29,780 nt of DNA from Nemertoderma westbladi. Lineage: Eukaryota > Xenacoelomorpha > Nemertodermatida > Nemertodermatidae. The DNA is taken from assembly GCA_032718475.1 (NCBI GenBank), contig JAUCBJ010000020.1, forward strand, positions 1-29,780. Reading direction: 5' to 3'. Every line of letters begins with the position of its first letter. Positions within the stretch are counted from its first letter, which is position 1. The translations under genes and the position numbers were made by a program. Of this stretch, positions 8,712 to 18,900 are shown piece by piece. Below the pieces are notes generated by a model. It was not told the DNA's origin. It ran no database searches and saw only the letters and a list, made by a program, of their open reading frames with translations.

Positions 8712-8752
8712 ATTAGCCGTAACGCGACTTTCAGAGTCGCGTTACGGCTAAT
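8712..8752. repeat. Perfect 17-bp inverted repeat with a 7-nt loop (subterminal motif)
   Basis: ATTAGCCGTAACGCGAC (8712-8728) faces GTCGCGTTACGGCTAAT (8736-8752) across TTTCAGA. The same motif recurs directly just upstream (about 8694-8710) and in two degenerate copies downstream (about 8765-8798). Repeated subterminal motifs of this kind are often transposase-binding sites; that role is inferred here. Confidence 0.85.
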
Positions 8753-8817
8753 CTCCCAAAAAATTCGCCGTAACGCGACAGTAGCCGTAACGCTACGACA
8801 TACGACACCATCTAGAT

Positions 8818-9178
8818 ATTAGAACCGCCTTCAACTGCAGATTCAGAAAACCGTTTTAAATTTCACCAATAACTTCCGGAGATATTGTCAAAATTCAAAG
8901 GTATACATTTTGACACGTAAATTTATAGAATTCTAATGTTTTTTTACTCAATTCTAGAATATAAATTACGCATAATGAAGAAACAATATGTAGAGTTTTA
9001 AACGCTCAGCTAAATAATAATTAATATTCTAGAATAAAGACAACAAAACATCAGAATTATAGCGATTTACGTCTCAAAAGTTGCGTAATTGTATTTTGAT
9101 AATATTTTTGCCACTTTTTGGTTAAATTTTAAACGGTTTTCTGATTTTAAATCTGCAGATAAAGGCGGTTCTAATGAT
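8818..9178. mobile_element. MITE (about 361 bp) with roughly 50-bp TIRs and an 8-bp target duplication
   Basis: The left end ATTAGAACCGCCTT...CTGCAGATTCAGAAAACCGTTT matches the reverse complement of the right end (AAACGGTTTTCTGATTTTAAATCTGCAG...GGCGGTTCTAAT). It is flanked by ATCTAGAT (8810-8817) and ATCCAGAT (9179-9186), an 8-bp duplication with one mismatch. The sister inverted arm carries the site once (6537-6544), showing the pre-insertion state. An 8-bp duplication fits hAT-type transposition. The interior is AT-rich with no coding capacity. Confidence 0.8.
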
Positions 9179-9431
9179 ATCCAGATTACATTCCAAAGAC
9201 AAAAATAAAGTCTACGGAGGTGGTTAATTAAACATTGTTAGATAGACATTTTTTTAAGGGCTTGTTTTATGGAAATAACTGAGAAATTGAAAAATCCGGT
9301 CAGGACAGCAGAAAGAAAAGGTGTCGATCTATCATCATATGAAATTTAATACATTTTATCGAATTTTCCTTTATCGAAATTTGCTTTTCCGATAAAACAA
9401 CCTTTTAGCAATTTTATTCACATATTTACCT

Positions 9432-9612
9432 TGGGAGTCTTTCTGATGAAAATTGCCTTATTGAATTGAAATATCGTGCTGCTCGAAGGCTTGTCTAAAA
9501 TGACACTAGCCGTTGCGTTTAACCAATAACTCGAGTTTGAGAAGAGATATGAGAAAAATGCTTGCAGATTTGCAATGTCTATATTAAATTTGGCAAGATT
9601 GGCAATGTCCAC
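9432..9612 (-). CDS. Weak candidate exon fragment
   Basis: A short open frame (last residues IFIRKTPK) ends exactly at AAG|GTAAAT, a plausible splice donor near 9431. Possible acceptors such as TTTAATATAG lie upstream at about 9573-9583. Their phase does not match the donor of the candidate exon at 9756-9957. No family is recognised, and it could be a chance open frame in AT-rich DNA. Confidence 0.15.
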
Positions 9613-9755
9613 AAGGTAGGATTATTTAAAAAAAATGAAAATAGCCAAAATAGGGAAATATCTCCTTAAAATGTACTGCGTTATTTTTACTTTTATTTTG
9701 CTGAGCAGCGGCCGGTTGCCCTGGCTCTATATATTCACGATATGTTAGCACTTAC

Positions 9756-9957
9756 AGTATTTAGAGACCAATTCCTCCTCAAATAGCCATATATATCCAA
9801 CGGGACTCCAACTGGAGTCAGTTGCTCTATCGATTTCGCTACGTCTTCTCCGAGACAGGCGGTAATAAATACGGATTCCCTGACATTCATGCTGCGAATT
9901 TCCAATCGAATTCTGTCTAAAACATCCTTGCAGTTGTAGTCATCTAGGGAATAAACA
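9756..9957 (-). CDS. Candidate spliced exon, unrecognised protein (weakly GT10-like)
   Basis: A stop-free stretch of about 67 codons begins after CAACTGTTTAG (a possible acceptor, AG at 9958-9959) and ends at ACT|GTAAGT, an optimal donor (GT at 9754-9755). In frame it would meet TGA only at 9735-9737. Residues include a charged start (DDYNCKDVLDRIRLEIR), then RESVFITACLG and GVPLDIYGYLRRN. The pattern of hydrophobic strand, Cys, then V-x-L-D-I-Y-G faintly recalls the alpha-1,3-fucosyltransferase core (V-D-V/I-Y-G), but the Cys-Gly that normally follows is missing. I treat it as an unassigned candidate exon. It lies immediately beside the satellite border. Confidence 0.3.
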
Positions 9958-10217
9958 CTAAACAGTTGAATAACTAAAATACCATAAATTAAAGTCGAAG
10001 AACGGATCCACGGGATTGCGGTACCTGTAGCCGGTATAACGGGTCCACGTTATAGCGGTACCTGTAGCCGGTATAATGGGTCCACGGTATTGCGGTACCT
10101 GTAGCCGGTATAACGGGTCCATGGTATTGCGGTACCTGTAGCCGGTATAATGGGTCTACGGTATTGTGGTACCTGTAGCCGGTATAACGGATCCACGGTA
10201 TTGTGGTACCTGTAGCC

Positions 10218-11106
10218 AGTATATCGGGTCCACGTTATAGCGGTACCTGTAGCCGGTATAACGGGTCCACGGTATTGCGGTACCTGTAGCCAGTATAACG
10301 GGTCCATGGTATTGCGGTACCTGTAGCCGGTATAATGGGTCCACGGTATTGCGGTACCTGTAGCCGGTATAACGGGTCCATGGTATTGCGGTACCTGTAG
10401 CCGGTATAACGGATCCACGGTATTGTGGTACCTGTAGCCGGTATAATGGGTCTACGGTATTGTGGTACCTGTAGCCGGTATAACGGATCCACGGTATTGT
10501 GGTACCTGTAGCCAGTATATCGGGTCCACGTTATAGCGGTACCTGTAGCCGGTATAACGGGTCCACGGTATTGCGGTACCTGTAGCCGGTATAACGGGTC
10601 CACGGTATTGCGGTACCTGTAGCCGGTATAATGGGTCCACGGTATTGCGGTACCTGTAGCCGGTATAACGGGTCCATGGTATTGCGGTACCTGTAGCCGG
10701 TATAACGGATCCACGGTATTGTGGTACCTGTAGCCGGTATAATGGGTCTACGGTATTGTGGTACCTGTAGCCGGTATAACGGATCCACGGTATTGTGGTA
10801 CCTGTAGCCAGTATATCGGGTCCACGTTATAGCGGTACCTGTAGCCGGTATAACGGGTCCACGGTATTGCGGTACCTGTAGCCAGTATAACGGGTCCATG
10901 GTATTGCGGTACCTGTAGCCGGTATAACGGGTCCACGTTATTGCGGTACCTGTAGCCGGTATAACGGATCCACGGGATTGCGGTACCTGTAGCCGGTATA
11001 ACGGATCCACGGTATTGTGGTACCTGTAGCCAGTATATCGGGTCCACGTTATAGCGGTACCTGTAGCCGGTATAACGGGTCCACGGTATTGCGGTACCTG
11101 TAGCCG
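10218..11106. repeat. Higher-order repeat, 296 bp (8 units)
   Basis: The diagnostic variant AGTATATCGGGTCCACGTTA occurs at 10218, 10514 and 10810 (296 bp = 8 x 37), then at 11032 (222 bp = 6 x 37). Neighbouring variants such as ACGGATCC and GTCTACGGTATTGTGG repeat in register. Confidence 0.85.
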
Positions 11107-12339
11107 GTATAACGGGTCCACGGTATTGCGGTACCTGTAGCCAGTATAACGGGTCCACGGTATTGCGGTACCTGTAGCCGGTATAATGGGTCCACGGTAT
11201 TGTGGTACCTGTAGCCGGTATAATGGGTCTACGGTATTGTGGTACCTGTAGACGGTATAACGGGTCTACGGTATTGCGGTACCTGTAGCCGGTATAATGG
11301 GTCTACGGTATTGTGGTACCTGTAGCCGGTATAACGGGTCCATGGTATTGCAGTACCTGTAGCCGGTATAACGGGTCCACGGTATTGCGGTACCTGTAGC
11401 CGGTATAACGGGTCCACGGGATTGCGGTACCTGTAGCCGGTATAACGGGTCCACGGTATTGCGGTACCTGTAGCCGGTATAACGGGTCCACGTTATTGCA
11501 GTACCTGTAGACGGTATAACGGGTCCACGGTATTGCGGTACCTGTAGCCGGTATAACGGGTCCACGGTATTGCGGTACCTGTAGCCGGTATAATGGGTCT
11601 ACGGTATTGCGGTACCTGTAGCCGGTATAATGGGTCCACGGTATTGCGGTACCTGTAGCCGGTATAATGGGTCTACGGTATTGTGGTACCTGTAGACGGT
11701 ATAACGGGTCCACGGTATTGCGGTACCTGTAGCCGGTATAACGGGTCCACGGTATTGCGGTACCTGTAGCCGGTATAACGGGTCCACGGTATTGCGGTAC
11801 CTGTAGCCGGTATAACGGGTCCACGGGATTGCGGTACCTGTAGCTTGTATAACGGGTCTACATTACTGCGGTACCTGTAGCCGGTATAACGGGTCCACGG
11901 TATTGCGGTACCTGTAGCCGGTACAACGGGTCCACGGTATTGCAGTACCTGTAGCCGGTATAATGGGTCTACATTACTGCAGTACCTGTAGCCGGTATAA
12001 CGGGTCCACGGTATTGCGGTACCTGTAGCCGGTATAACGGGTCCATGGTATTGCAGTACCTGTAGCCGGTATAATGGGTCTACATTACTGCGGTACCTGT
12101 AGCCGGTATAACGGGTCCACGGTATTGCGGTACCTGTAGCCGGTATAACGGGTCCACGGTACCTGTAGCCGGTATAACGGGTCTACATTACTGCGGTACC
12201 TGTAGCCGGTATAACGGGTCCATGGTATTGCGGTACCTGTAGCCGGTATAACGGGTCCACGGTATTGCGGTACCTGTAGCCGGTATAACGGGTCCACGGG
12301 ATAGCGGTACCTGTAGCCGGTATAACGGGTCCACGGTAT

Positions 12340-13230
12340 TGCGGTAACTGTAGCCGGTATAACGGGTCCACGTTATTGCGGTACCTGTAGCAGGGATAAC
12401 GGATCCACGGTATTGTGGTACCTGTAGCCGGTATAATGGGTCCACGGTATTGCGGTACCTGTAGCTGGTATAACGGGTCCACGGGATTACGGTACCTGTA
12501 GCCAGTATAACGGGTCCACGGTATTGCGGTAACTGTAGCCGGTATAACGGGTCCACGTTATTGTGGTACCTGTAGCTGGTATAACGGATCCACGGTATTG
12601 TGGTACCTGTAGCCAGTATAACGGGTCCACGGTATTGCGGTACCTGTAGCTGGTATAACGGGTCCACGGTATTGCGGTACCTGTAGCCGGTATAACGGGT
12701 CCACGGTATTGCGGTACCTGTAGCTGGTATAACGGGTCCACGGTATTGCGGTACCTGTAGCAGGTATAACGGGTCCACGGTATTGCGGTACCTGTAGCCG
12801 GTATAATGGATCCATGGTATTGCGGTACCTGTAGCCGGTATAACGGGTCTACGGTATTGCGGTACCTGTAGCCGGTATAACGGGTCCACGGTATTGCGGT
12901 ACCTGTAGCTGGTATAACGGGTCCACGGGATTACGGTACCTGTAGCCAGTATAACGGGTCCACGGTATTGCGGTAACTGTAGCCGGTATAACGGGTCCAC
13001 GTTATTGTGGTACCTGTAGCTGGTATAACGGATCCACGGTATTGTAGTACCTGTAGCCAGTATAACGGGTCCACGGTATTGCGGTACCTGTAGCCGGTAT
13101 AACGGGTCCACGGTATTGCGGTACCTGTAGCCGGTATAACGGGTCCACGGTATTGCGGTACCTGTAGCTGGTATAACGGGTCCACGGTATTGCGGTACCT
13201 GTAGCCGGTATAACGGGTCCACGGTATTGC
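12340..13230. repeat. Higher-order repeat, 444 bp (12 units), two copies
   Basis: GGGATTACGGTACC at 12483 recurs at 12927, exactly 12 x 37 bp away. The following block (GGTAACTGTAGCC, then GTTATTGTGG, then GTAGCTGG) repeats with it. Confidence 0.85.
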
Positions 13231-13405
13231 GGTACCTGTAGCCGGTATAATGGATCCATGGTATTGCGGTACCTGTAGCCAGTATAACGGGTCTACGGTA
13301 TTGCGGTACCTGTAGCCGGTATAATGGGTCTACGGTATTGCGGTACCTGTAGCCGGTATAACGGGTCTACGGTATTGCGGTACCTGTAGCCGGTATAACG
13401 GGTCT

Positions 13406-14230
13406 ACTGTGTTGCGGTACCTGTAGCCGGTATAACGGGTCTACGGTATTGCGGTACCTGTAGCCGGTATAACGGGTCCACGGTATTGCGGTACCTGTGG
13501 CCGGTATAACGGGTCCACGGTATTGCGGTACCTGTAGCCGGTATAACGGGTCCACGGTATTGCGGTACCTGTAGCCGGTATAATGGGTCCACGGTATTGC
13601 GGTACCTGTAGCCGGTATAATGGATCGGGTCTACTGTGTTGCGGTACCTGTAGCCGGTATAACGGGTCTACGGTATTGCGGTACCTGTAGCCGGTATAAC
13701 GGGTCCACGGTATTGCGGTACCTGTGGCCGGTATAACGGGTCCACGGTATTGCGGTACCTGTAGCCGGTATAACGGGTCCACGGTATTGCGGTACCTGTA
13801 GCCGGTATAATGGGTCCACGGTATTGCGGTACCTGTAGCCGGTATAATGGATCCACGGTATTGCGGTACCTGTAGCCGGTATAATGGGTCCACGGTATTG
13901 CGGTACCTGTAGCCGGTATAATGGGTCCACGGTATTGCGGTACCTGTAGCCGGTATAATGGATCGGGTCTACTGTGTTGCGGTACCTGTAGCCGGTATAA
14001 CGGGTCTACGGTATTGCGGTACCTGTAGCCGGTATAACGGGTCCACGGTATTGCGGTACCTGTGGCCGGTATAACGGGTCCACGGTATTGCGGTACCTGT
14101 AGCCGGTATAACGGGTCCACGGTATTGCGGTACCTGTAGCCGGTATAATGGGTCCACGGTATTGCGGTACCTGTAGCCGGTATAATGGATCCACGGTATT
14201 GCGGTACCTGTAGCCGGTATAAGGGGTCTA
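13406..14230. repeat. Higher-order repeats marked by a +5 junction unit (227 and 338 bp)
   Basis: ACTGTGTTGCGG occurs at 13406, 13633 and 13971. The second and third are preceded by GGATCGGGTC, a unit carrying 5 extra bases, and the spacings are 6 x 37 + 5 and 9 x 37 + 5. The variant CCTGTGGCCGG travels with each copy. This looks like duplication through unequal exchange at one aberrant junction. Confidence 0.8.
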
Positions 14231-15505
14231 CGGTATTGCGGTACCTGTAGCCGGTATAACGGGTCTACGGTATTGCGGTACCTGTAGCCGGTATAACGGG
14301 TCCACGGTATTGCGGTACCTGTAGCCGGTATAATGGGTCCACGGTATTGCGGTACCTGTAGCCGGTATAACGGGTCCACGGTATTGCGGTACCTGTAGCC
14401 GGTACAACGGGTCTACGGTATTGCGGTACCTGTAGCCGGTATAACGGGTCCAGGTTATTTCGGTACCTGTAGCCGGTATAACGGGTCCACGGCATTGCGG
14501 TACCTGTAGCTGGTATAACGGATCCACGTTATTGCGGTACCTGTAGCCGGTATAACGGGTCTACGTTATTGCGGTACCTGTAGCCGGGTATAATGGGTCT
14601 ACGTTATTGCGGTACCTGTAGCCGGTATAACGGGTCCACGGTATTGCGGTACTTGTAGCTGGTATAACGGATCCACGTTATTGCGGTACCTGTAGCCGGT
14701 ATAACGGGTCTACGGTATTGCGGTACCTGTAGCCGGTATAACGGGTCTACGTTATTGCGGTACCTGTAGCCGGTATAGCGGGTCTACATTACTGCGGTGC
14801 CTGTAGCCGGTATAACGGGTCTACGTTATTGCGGTACCTGTAGCCGGTATAACGGGTCCACGGTATTGCGGTACCTGTAGCCGGTATAATGGGTCCACGT
14901 TATTGCGGTACCTGTAGCCGGTATAATGGGTCCACGGTATTGCGGTACCTGTAGCCGGTATAACGGGTCCACGGTATTGCGGTACCTGTAGCCGGTATAA
15001 CGGGACCACGGTATTGCAGTACCTGTAGCCGGTATAACGGGTCTACGTTATTGCGGTACCTGTAGCCGGTATAACGGGTCTACATTACTGCGGTACCTGT
15101 AGCCGGTATAACGGGTCTACGTTATTGCGGTACCTGTAGCCGGTATAACGGGTCCACGGTATTGTGGTACCTGTAGCCGGTATAATGGGTCCACGGTATT
15201 GCGGTACCTGTAGCCGGTATAACGGGTCTACGTTATTGCGGTACCTGTAGCCAGTATAACTGGTCCACGGTATTGCGGTACCTGTAGCTGGTATAACGGG
15301 TCTACGTTATTGCGGTACCTGTAGCCGGTATAACGGGTCCACGGTATTTCGGTACCTGTAGCCGGTATAACGGGTCCACGGTATTGCGGTACCTGTAGCC
15401 GGTATAACAGGACTACGCTATTGCAGTAACTGTAGCCGGTATAATGGGTCCACGTTATTGCGGTACATGTAGCCAGTATAACGGGTCCATGGTATTGCGG
15501 TACTT

Positions 15506-15514
15506 GTAGCCGGT
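15506..15514 (+). repeat. Left target-site duplication of the RTE-like LINE (GTAGCCGGT)
   Basis: GTAGCCGGT at 15506-15514 is repeated at 19267-19275. The satellite reading frame is interrupted here and resumes at the right copy. Because the target is itself repetitive, a few bases of ambiguity remain. Confidence 0.75.
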
Positions 15515-15928
15515 CAGGTCAGGTATTCTAGGTCATTGATCAAGAAAACTTGCCACCTCCATGCAGCATAAAGGAGGTGCCCCCTGTAGCTGCATAGACC
15601 CTCTTACTAGGGCAAATCTGGTCCTGTAACTAGGACCCCCTTCGTTCTGGGATAAGGACGCCCTTGGTCCTGGTTTAAGGACCAATATACTTGGCTGCAG
15701 GGGTATATGGCCTGACCAGGCAGATGGTGATCTACCAATGGCTGGTCAGGAGTAGATTGTTCTCATGTCCACTCTGAGAACACTTCACTGCGACCTGCAC
15801 CTGGCAGCAAGGGTACAGGGCATGACCCAGCAGATGAGCTGCAACAGCCAATGGTGGGTCATGTGCGCCAGAGTAGATATGGGTGATGGGCCTCATATCT
15901 GACTCCATTGCGACACCCACCCTGTGGA
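15515..15928 (+). promoter_or_regulatory. Structured LINE 5' UTR with a duplicated two-hairpin module
   Basis: Perfect stems: CACCTCC/GGAGGTG (15554-15579); GGTCCT/AGGACC (15620-15637); TTGGTCCT/AGGACCAA (15664-15685). Two diverged direct copies of a module follow, about 15693-15794 and 15803-15914. Each holds a 9-bp stem (CCTGACCAG/CTGGTCAGG; CATGACCCA/TGGGTCATG) with a similar loop containing CAGATG and CCAATG. Each then has a 7-bp stem (GTTCTCA/TGAGAAC; AGATATG/CATATCT) and ends near TGCGAC. The stems differ between copies on both sides yet still pair. This region probably carries the internal promoter and/or a 5' RNA structure. Confidence 0.7.
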
Positions 15929-18900
15929 ATGGCAAACCAGGGTGTGGTATTTGCCCCGAGAGCTGACTCGGCGAAAAAGCACCCCCCAACCCCCACTATG
16001 GATTACATTAGCAATGCGGAGGTCCGGCCACTAGAGGCCAGTGGAATTACCGGACACAATCGGCCTCACAGGCGTCAGTTAACTCCTGACCGGCTGCCTG
16101 TCTCACCCCCTACTGGAGAGAGAGCAGCCAACAATTCTTTGAGTCCCTTTCCTGATGACCTTTCTGGCCCAAACCCTGGGTCACCAGGAAGGCCAGATTG
16201 TGATGGGGAGAGGGATTCAGGAGTTGGAGGTTACTCTCATGTTCCACCCCGACCAACAAAGCCATTGGTGAATCTGAGGCAAGTCACAAGACTAGCCTCA
16301 GTAAACACCCTAACACTCGGGTCCCCAATGCGACAAGGTGAGCTGACTGCCTTGGCAGATAAGCTTTCTCTTAGCGCAGTGGGTGTTCAAGAGCACCGAA
16401 TGCAGACTGGACAGACTGATGAGGTTCTGATTAAGGACATGGGGGGGCGGTTGGCGACTCGCCCTCGCGTCAGCAGATGATAGTGGCAATGGTGGAATTG
16501 GTCTATTGATGAATCCAACTGCACATGCAGCATTGGACAAAATAGACCAAATCTCTAACCGCATCATCCGTTGCCACTTCTCATGTTCTGGAAGACTGGC
16601 TAAGAAGTTTCCTAAGGTGGTTCTGATTGTGTGCTACTCTCCAACTAGTGTTGCCCCTGTAGAGGAGGTGGAAAATTTCTACCACAATCTACAAGCAGCT
16701 ACTGATGGAGTGGATCAGCATGCATTCTTAACATTCCTGGGAGACTTTAATGCAAGTCTGCATCAATCACCTACATTGCCCTGGGTCTATAGCAATAGTG
16801 TTAACCGAAATTCTGTCCATCTTCAGGATTTTATCTCTGGAAATGGATTGTTTTCGGCTGGAACCCAGTTCAAGAAGCGAACTGGAAAGCTATGGACTCA
16901 TAGTGGACCCAGTGGTCACAAGTCCCAGATAGACCATATTCTGTTTTGTAGGAAATACAGGAGCTCTATACAAGACTGTAATGCATTTACACTTCGACCC
17001 TTCTCCAGTGATCACCGCCTTATTGTGGCCAAGGTAAGACTTAGTCTGCGTGCTAGCAGAACAACGAAATCTGCCTTGCCGCGGCATGACTGGTCCTCTC
17101 TGTTGCAACAGCCAAGTGTGAGATCCAGCTTCACACTACAGCTGAGCAACAGGTATGAGGCTCTTGCCTCTGAGGCGGCAGATCACTGTGAGGGATATAC
17201 TGCCTTTACAGAAGCAGTTAAGTTAGCAGCTGCAGAAACAGTTCCTGTATACCCTCGAAACAGGAAAAGGGCCCCCTGGACTGACAACAAAATTCAGAAG
17301 TGCCGAAATGACCTTCATAAGGCGCAGAAAGAGTCCCGGCTCAAACAGACTACAGCAGCCAAGAATGCAGTTAAGGCTGCATCTAGGTCCCTGAACAGGC
17401 AGTACTCTGCTAATCTACAGGAGCTAATAAACCAACAGGTTGATGCCATCAATGATGCTGACGACAGCAGGCAATCATCCCAGGCATGGAAATCGATCAA
17501 TCTGCTTACTGGGCGGAAAAGCCAACCAACCACCAAGGTTAAGGCTGAATCACCAGCCGATCGCCTCAATGGTTGGAAAGCCCACTTTGAAAAGCTCCTC
17601 AATAATGACAGGGTATTGCCTGATAACTTTATAGAAGTAAAAGTGTCTGAGTCTGTACTCCCAGATATTTCCATTGGCGATATCTCCTTTGCAGAAGTGA
17701 AGGCTGCTGCAAAGAGCATTAAGATCAATCGTGCCAGTGGAGTAGATGGTGTTCCCCCTGAGGTCTTTAAAATACCTGAGTGTTTAAAGTTCATCTATCC
17801 CATCATAGTAGACATGTACCGAACAACAAGAGTCCCACAAGAAATGAAAACAAATAAGTTGGTGCCAGTTCCCAAGAAGGGCAACCTAACCTCTATGGTT
17901 CTTTTCGGGGAATCTCATTGATCTCGATTGCTGCAAAGCTATACAATAGGATTCTATTAAATCGCATCAGGGATCCCATTGAGAGACTGCTCCGTGGAAA
18001 TCAGAATGGGTTCCGTAAAGGTCGTGGGACCATGGAGCCCATTTTGGCACTTAGAAGGATAATTGAAGAGTTATCAAAAAAGAAAGACAGGCATCTGGCT
18101 GTTATCTTTGTTGACTTCTTCAAGGCCTTTGATTCAGTCTCTCGCTCACGTATGTTCAGCATACTTTCATTATATGGGATTCCTGATGAAATTATTGCAG
18201 CAATCAGATCAGTATATGATGGTTCGACAACATTTGTGTCTACTGTTGACGGTGACACAGAACCATTTGAAGTGTTATGGGGCGTCCTCCAAGGAGACAC
18301 ACTTGCACCATTCTTGTTCATTATTGTGGTTGACTATGTTCTACGCATGTCCTTAGATCATTATAATGATGATGGGGTGATGATAACTCCACCTACTGGC
18401 TCCAGAAGTCGAGGAAATCCTGCCAAGTACCTAACTGATCTAGACTTTGCTGATGACTTAGGAGTACTCTCAGAATCATTAGAGGGAGCCCAACGGCTCC
18501 TCAGCTCATTAGAACATGCTGCTTCTAGTGTTGGTCTTTTTATTAACTCCAGAAAGACCAAAATTCTGACAGTTAACTTTGAAAGTCCTCAGCAAGTCTC
18601 TGATCGGATGAGCATAAGCTCAAAGGATGGTATGCTTGAGCATGTGGACGACTTCTGTTACCTGGGATCATGGATCCGGAAGTCAGGTGAGGACCTTCGA
18701 ATACGTAAGGGAAAGGCATGGGCAGCCTTGAATAGGCTTTCCAGGATTTGGAAGTCACCGAGAATTAATCGGAAACTTAAGGTCCGATTATTTAGAGCAG
18801 CAGTAGTTCCAGTACTCCTCTACGGGAGTCCATGCTGGGCTCTAACTGCTGAGGACACCAAATCTCTGGATGGCACATTCACAAGAATGCTACGCCGGGT

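Larger units (their letters stand above)
6389..9347. mobile_element. Composite element bounded by long imperfect inverted repeats
   Basis: The left arm (6389 to about 6611) matches the reverse complement of the right arm (about 8690-9347, after removing a nested MITE). The match runs from AAATTTNATATGATGATA through CGACACCTTTTCTT, CTCAGTTATTTCCATA, AACAAGCCC, ACCACCTCCGTAGACTTTA and ATCTAGATGG to the GTCGCGTTACGGC-type subterminal repeats. Inside lie a 44-bp minisatellite and a truncated LINE. I see no transposase. The architecture suggests a foldback or non-autonomous TIR transposon that acquired internal repeats. Flanking target duplications are not obvious, so the exact ends are uncertain. 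Confidence 0.7.
8690..9347 (-). repeat. Right inverted arm of the composite element, interrupted by a MITE
   Basis: The reverse complement of the left arm in two blocks, 8690-8817 and 9187-9347, separated by a MITE. The inner part contains five copies of an AGCCGTAACGCGAC-type motif, four direct and one inverted. Identity to the left arm is high but imperfect (indels near 9230-9310), so the arms have diverged since the element formed. Confidence 0.75.
10003..15514. repeat. 37-bp satellite, left block (about 149 units)
   Basis: The unit contains ATTGCGGTACCTGTAGC and GGTATAACGGGTCCA. It has one KpnI site GGTACC, three CGGTA cores and four CpG sites. Common variants are ACGGGT/ATGGGT, CCACGG/CCATGG, TTGCGG/TTGTGG/TTGCAG and AGCCGG/AGCCAG/AGCTGG (all at CpG), plus GTCCAC/GTCTAC and CGGTATT/CGTTATT. 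Local higher-order periods are 296 bp (about 10218-11106), 444 bp (about 12340-13230) and 227/338 bp (about 13406-14230). The minus strand of the unit has no stop in any frame, so it yields long spurious open frames reading MDPLYRLQVPQYRGP. Confidence 0.97.

Noticed and set aside
16310-18758. Several 60-160 residue frames antisense to, or shifted within, the RTE-like LINE
   Set aside because: They overlap a clearly homologous endonuclease and reverse transcriptase frame and have no motifs of their own.
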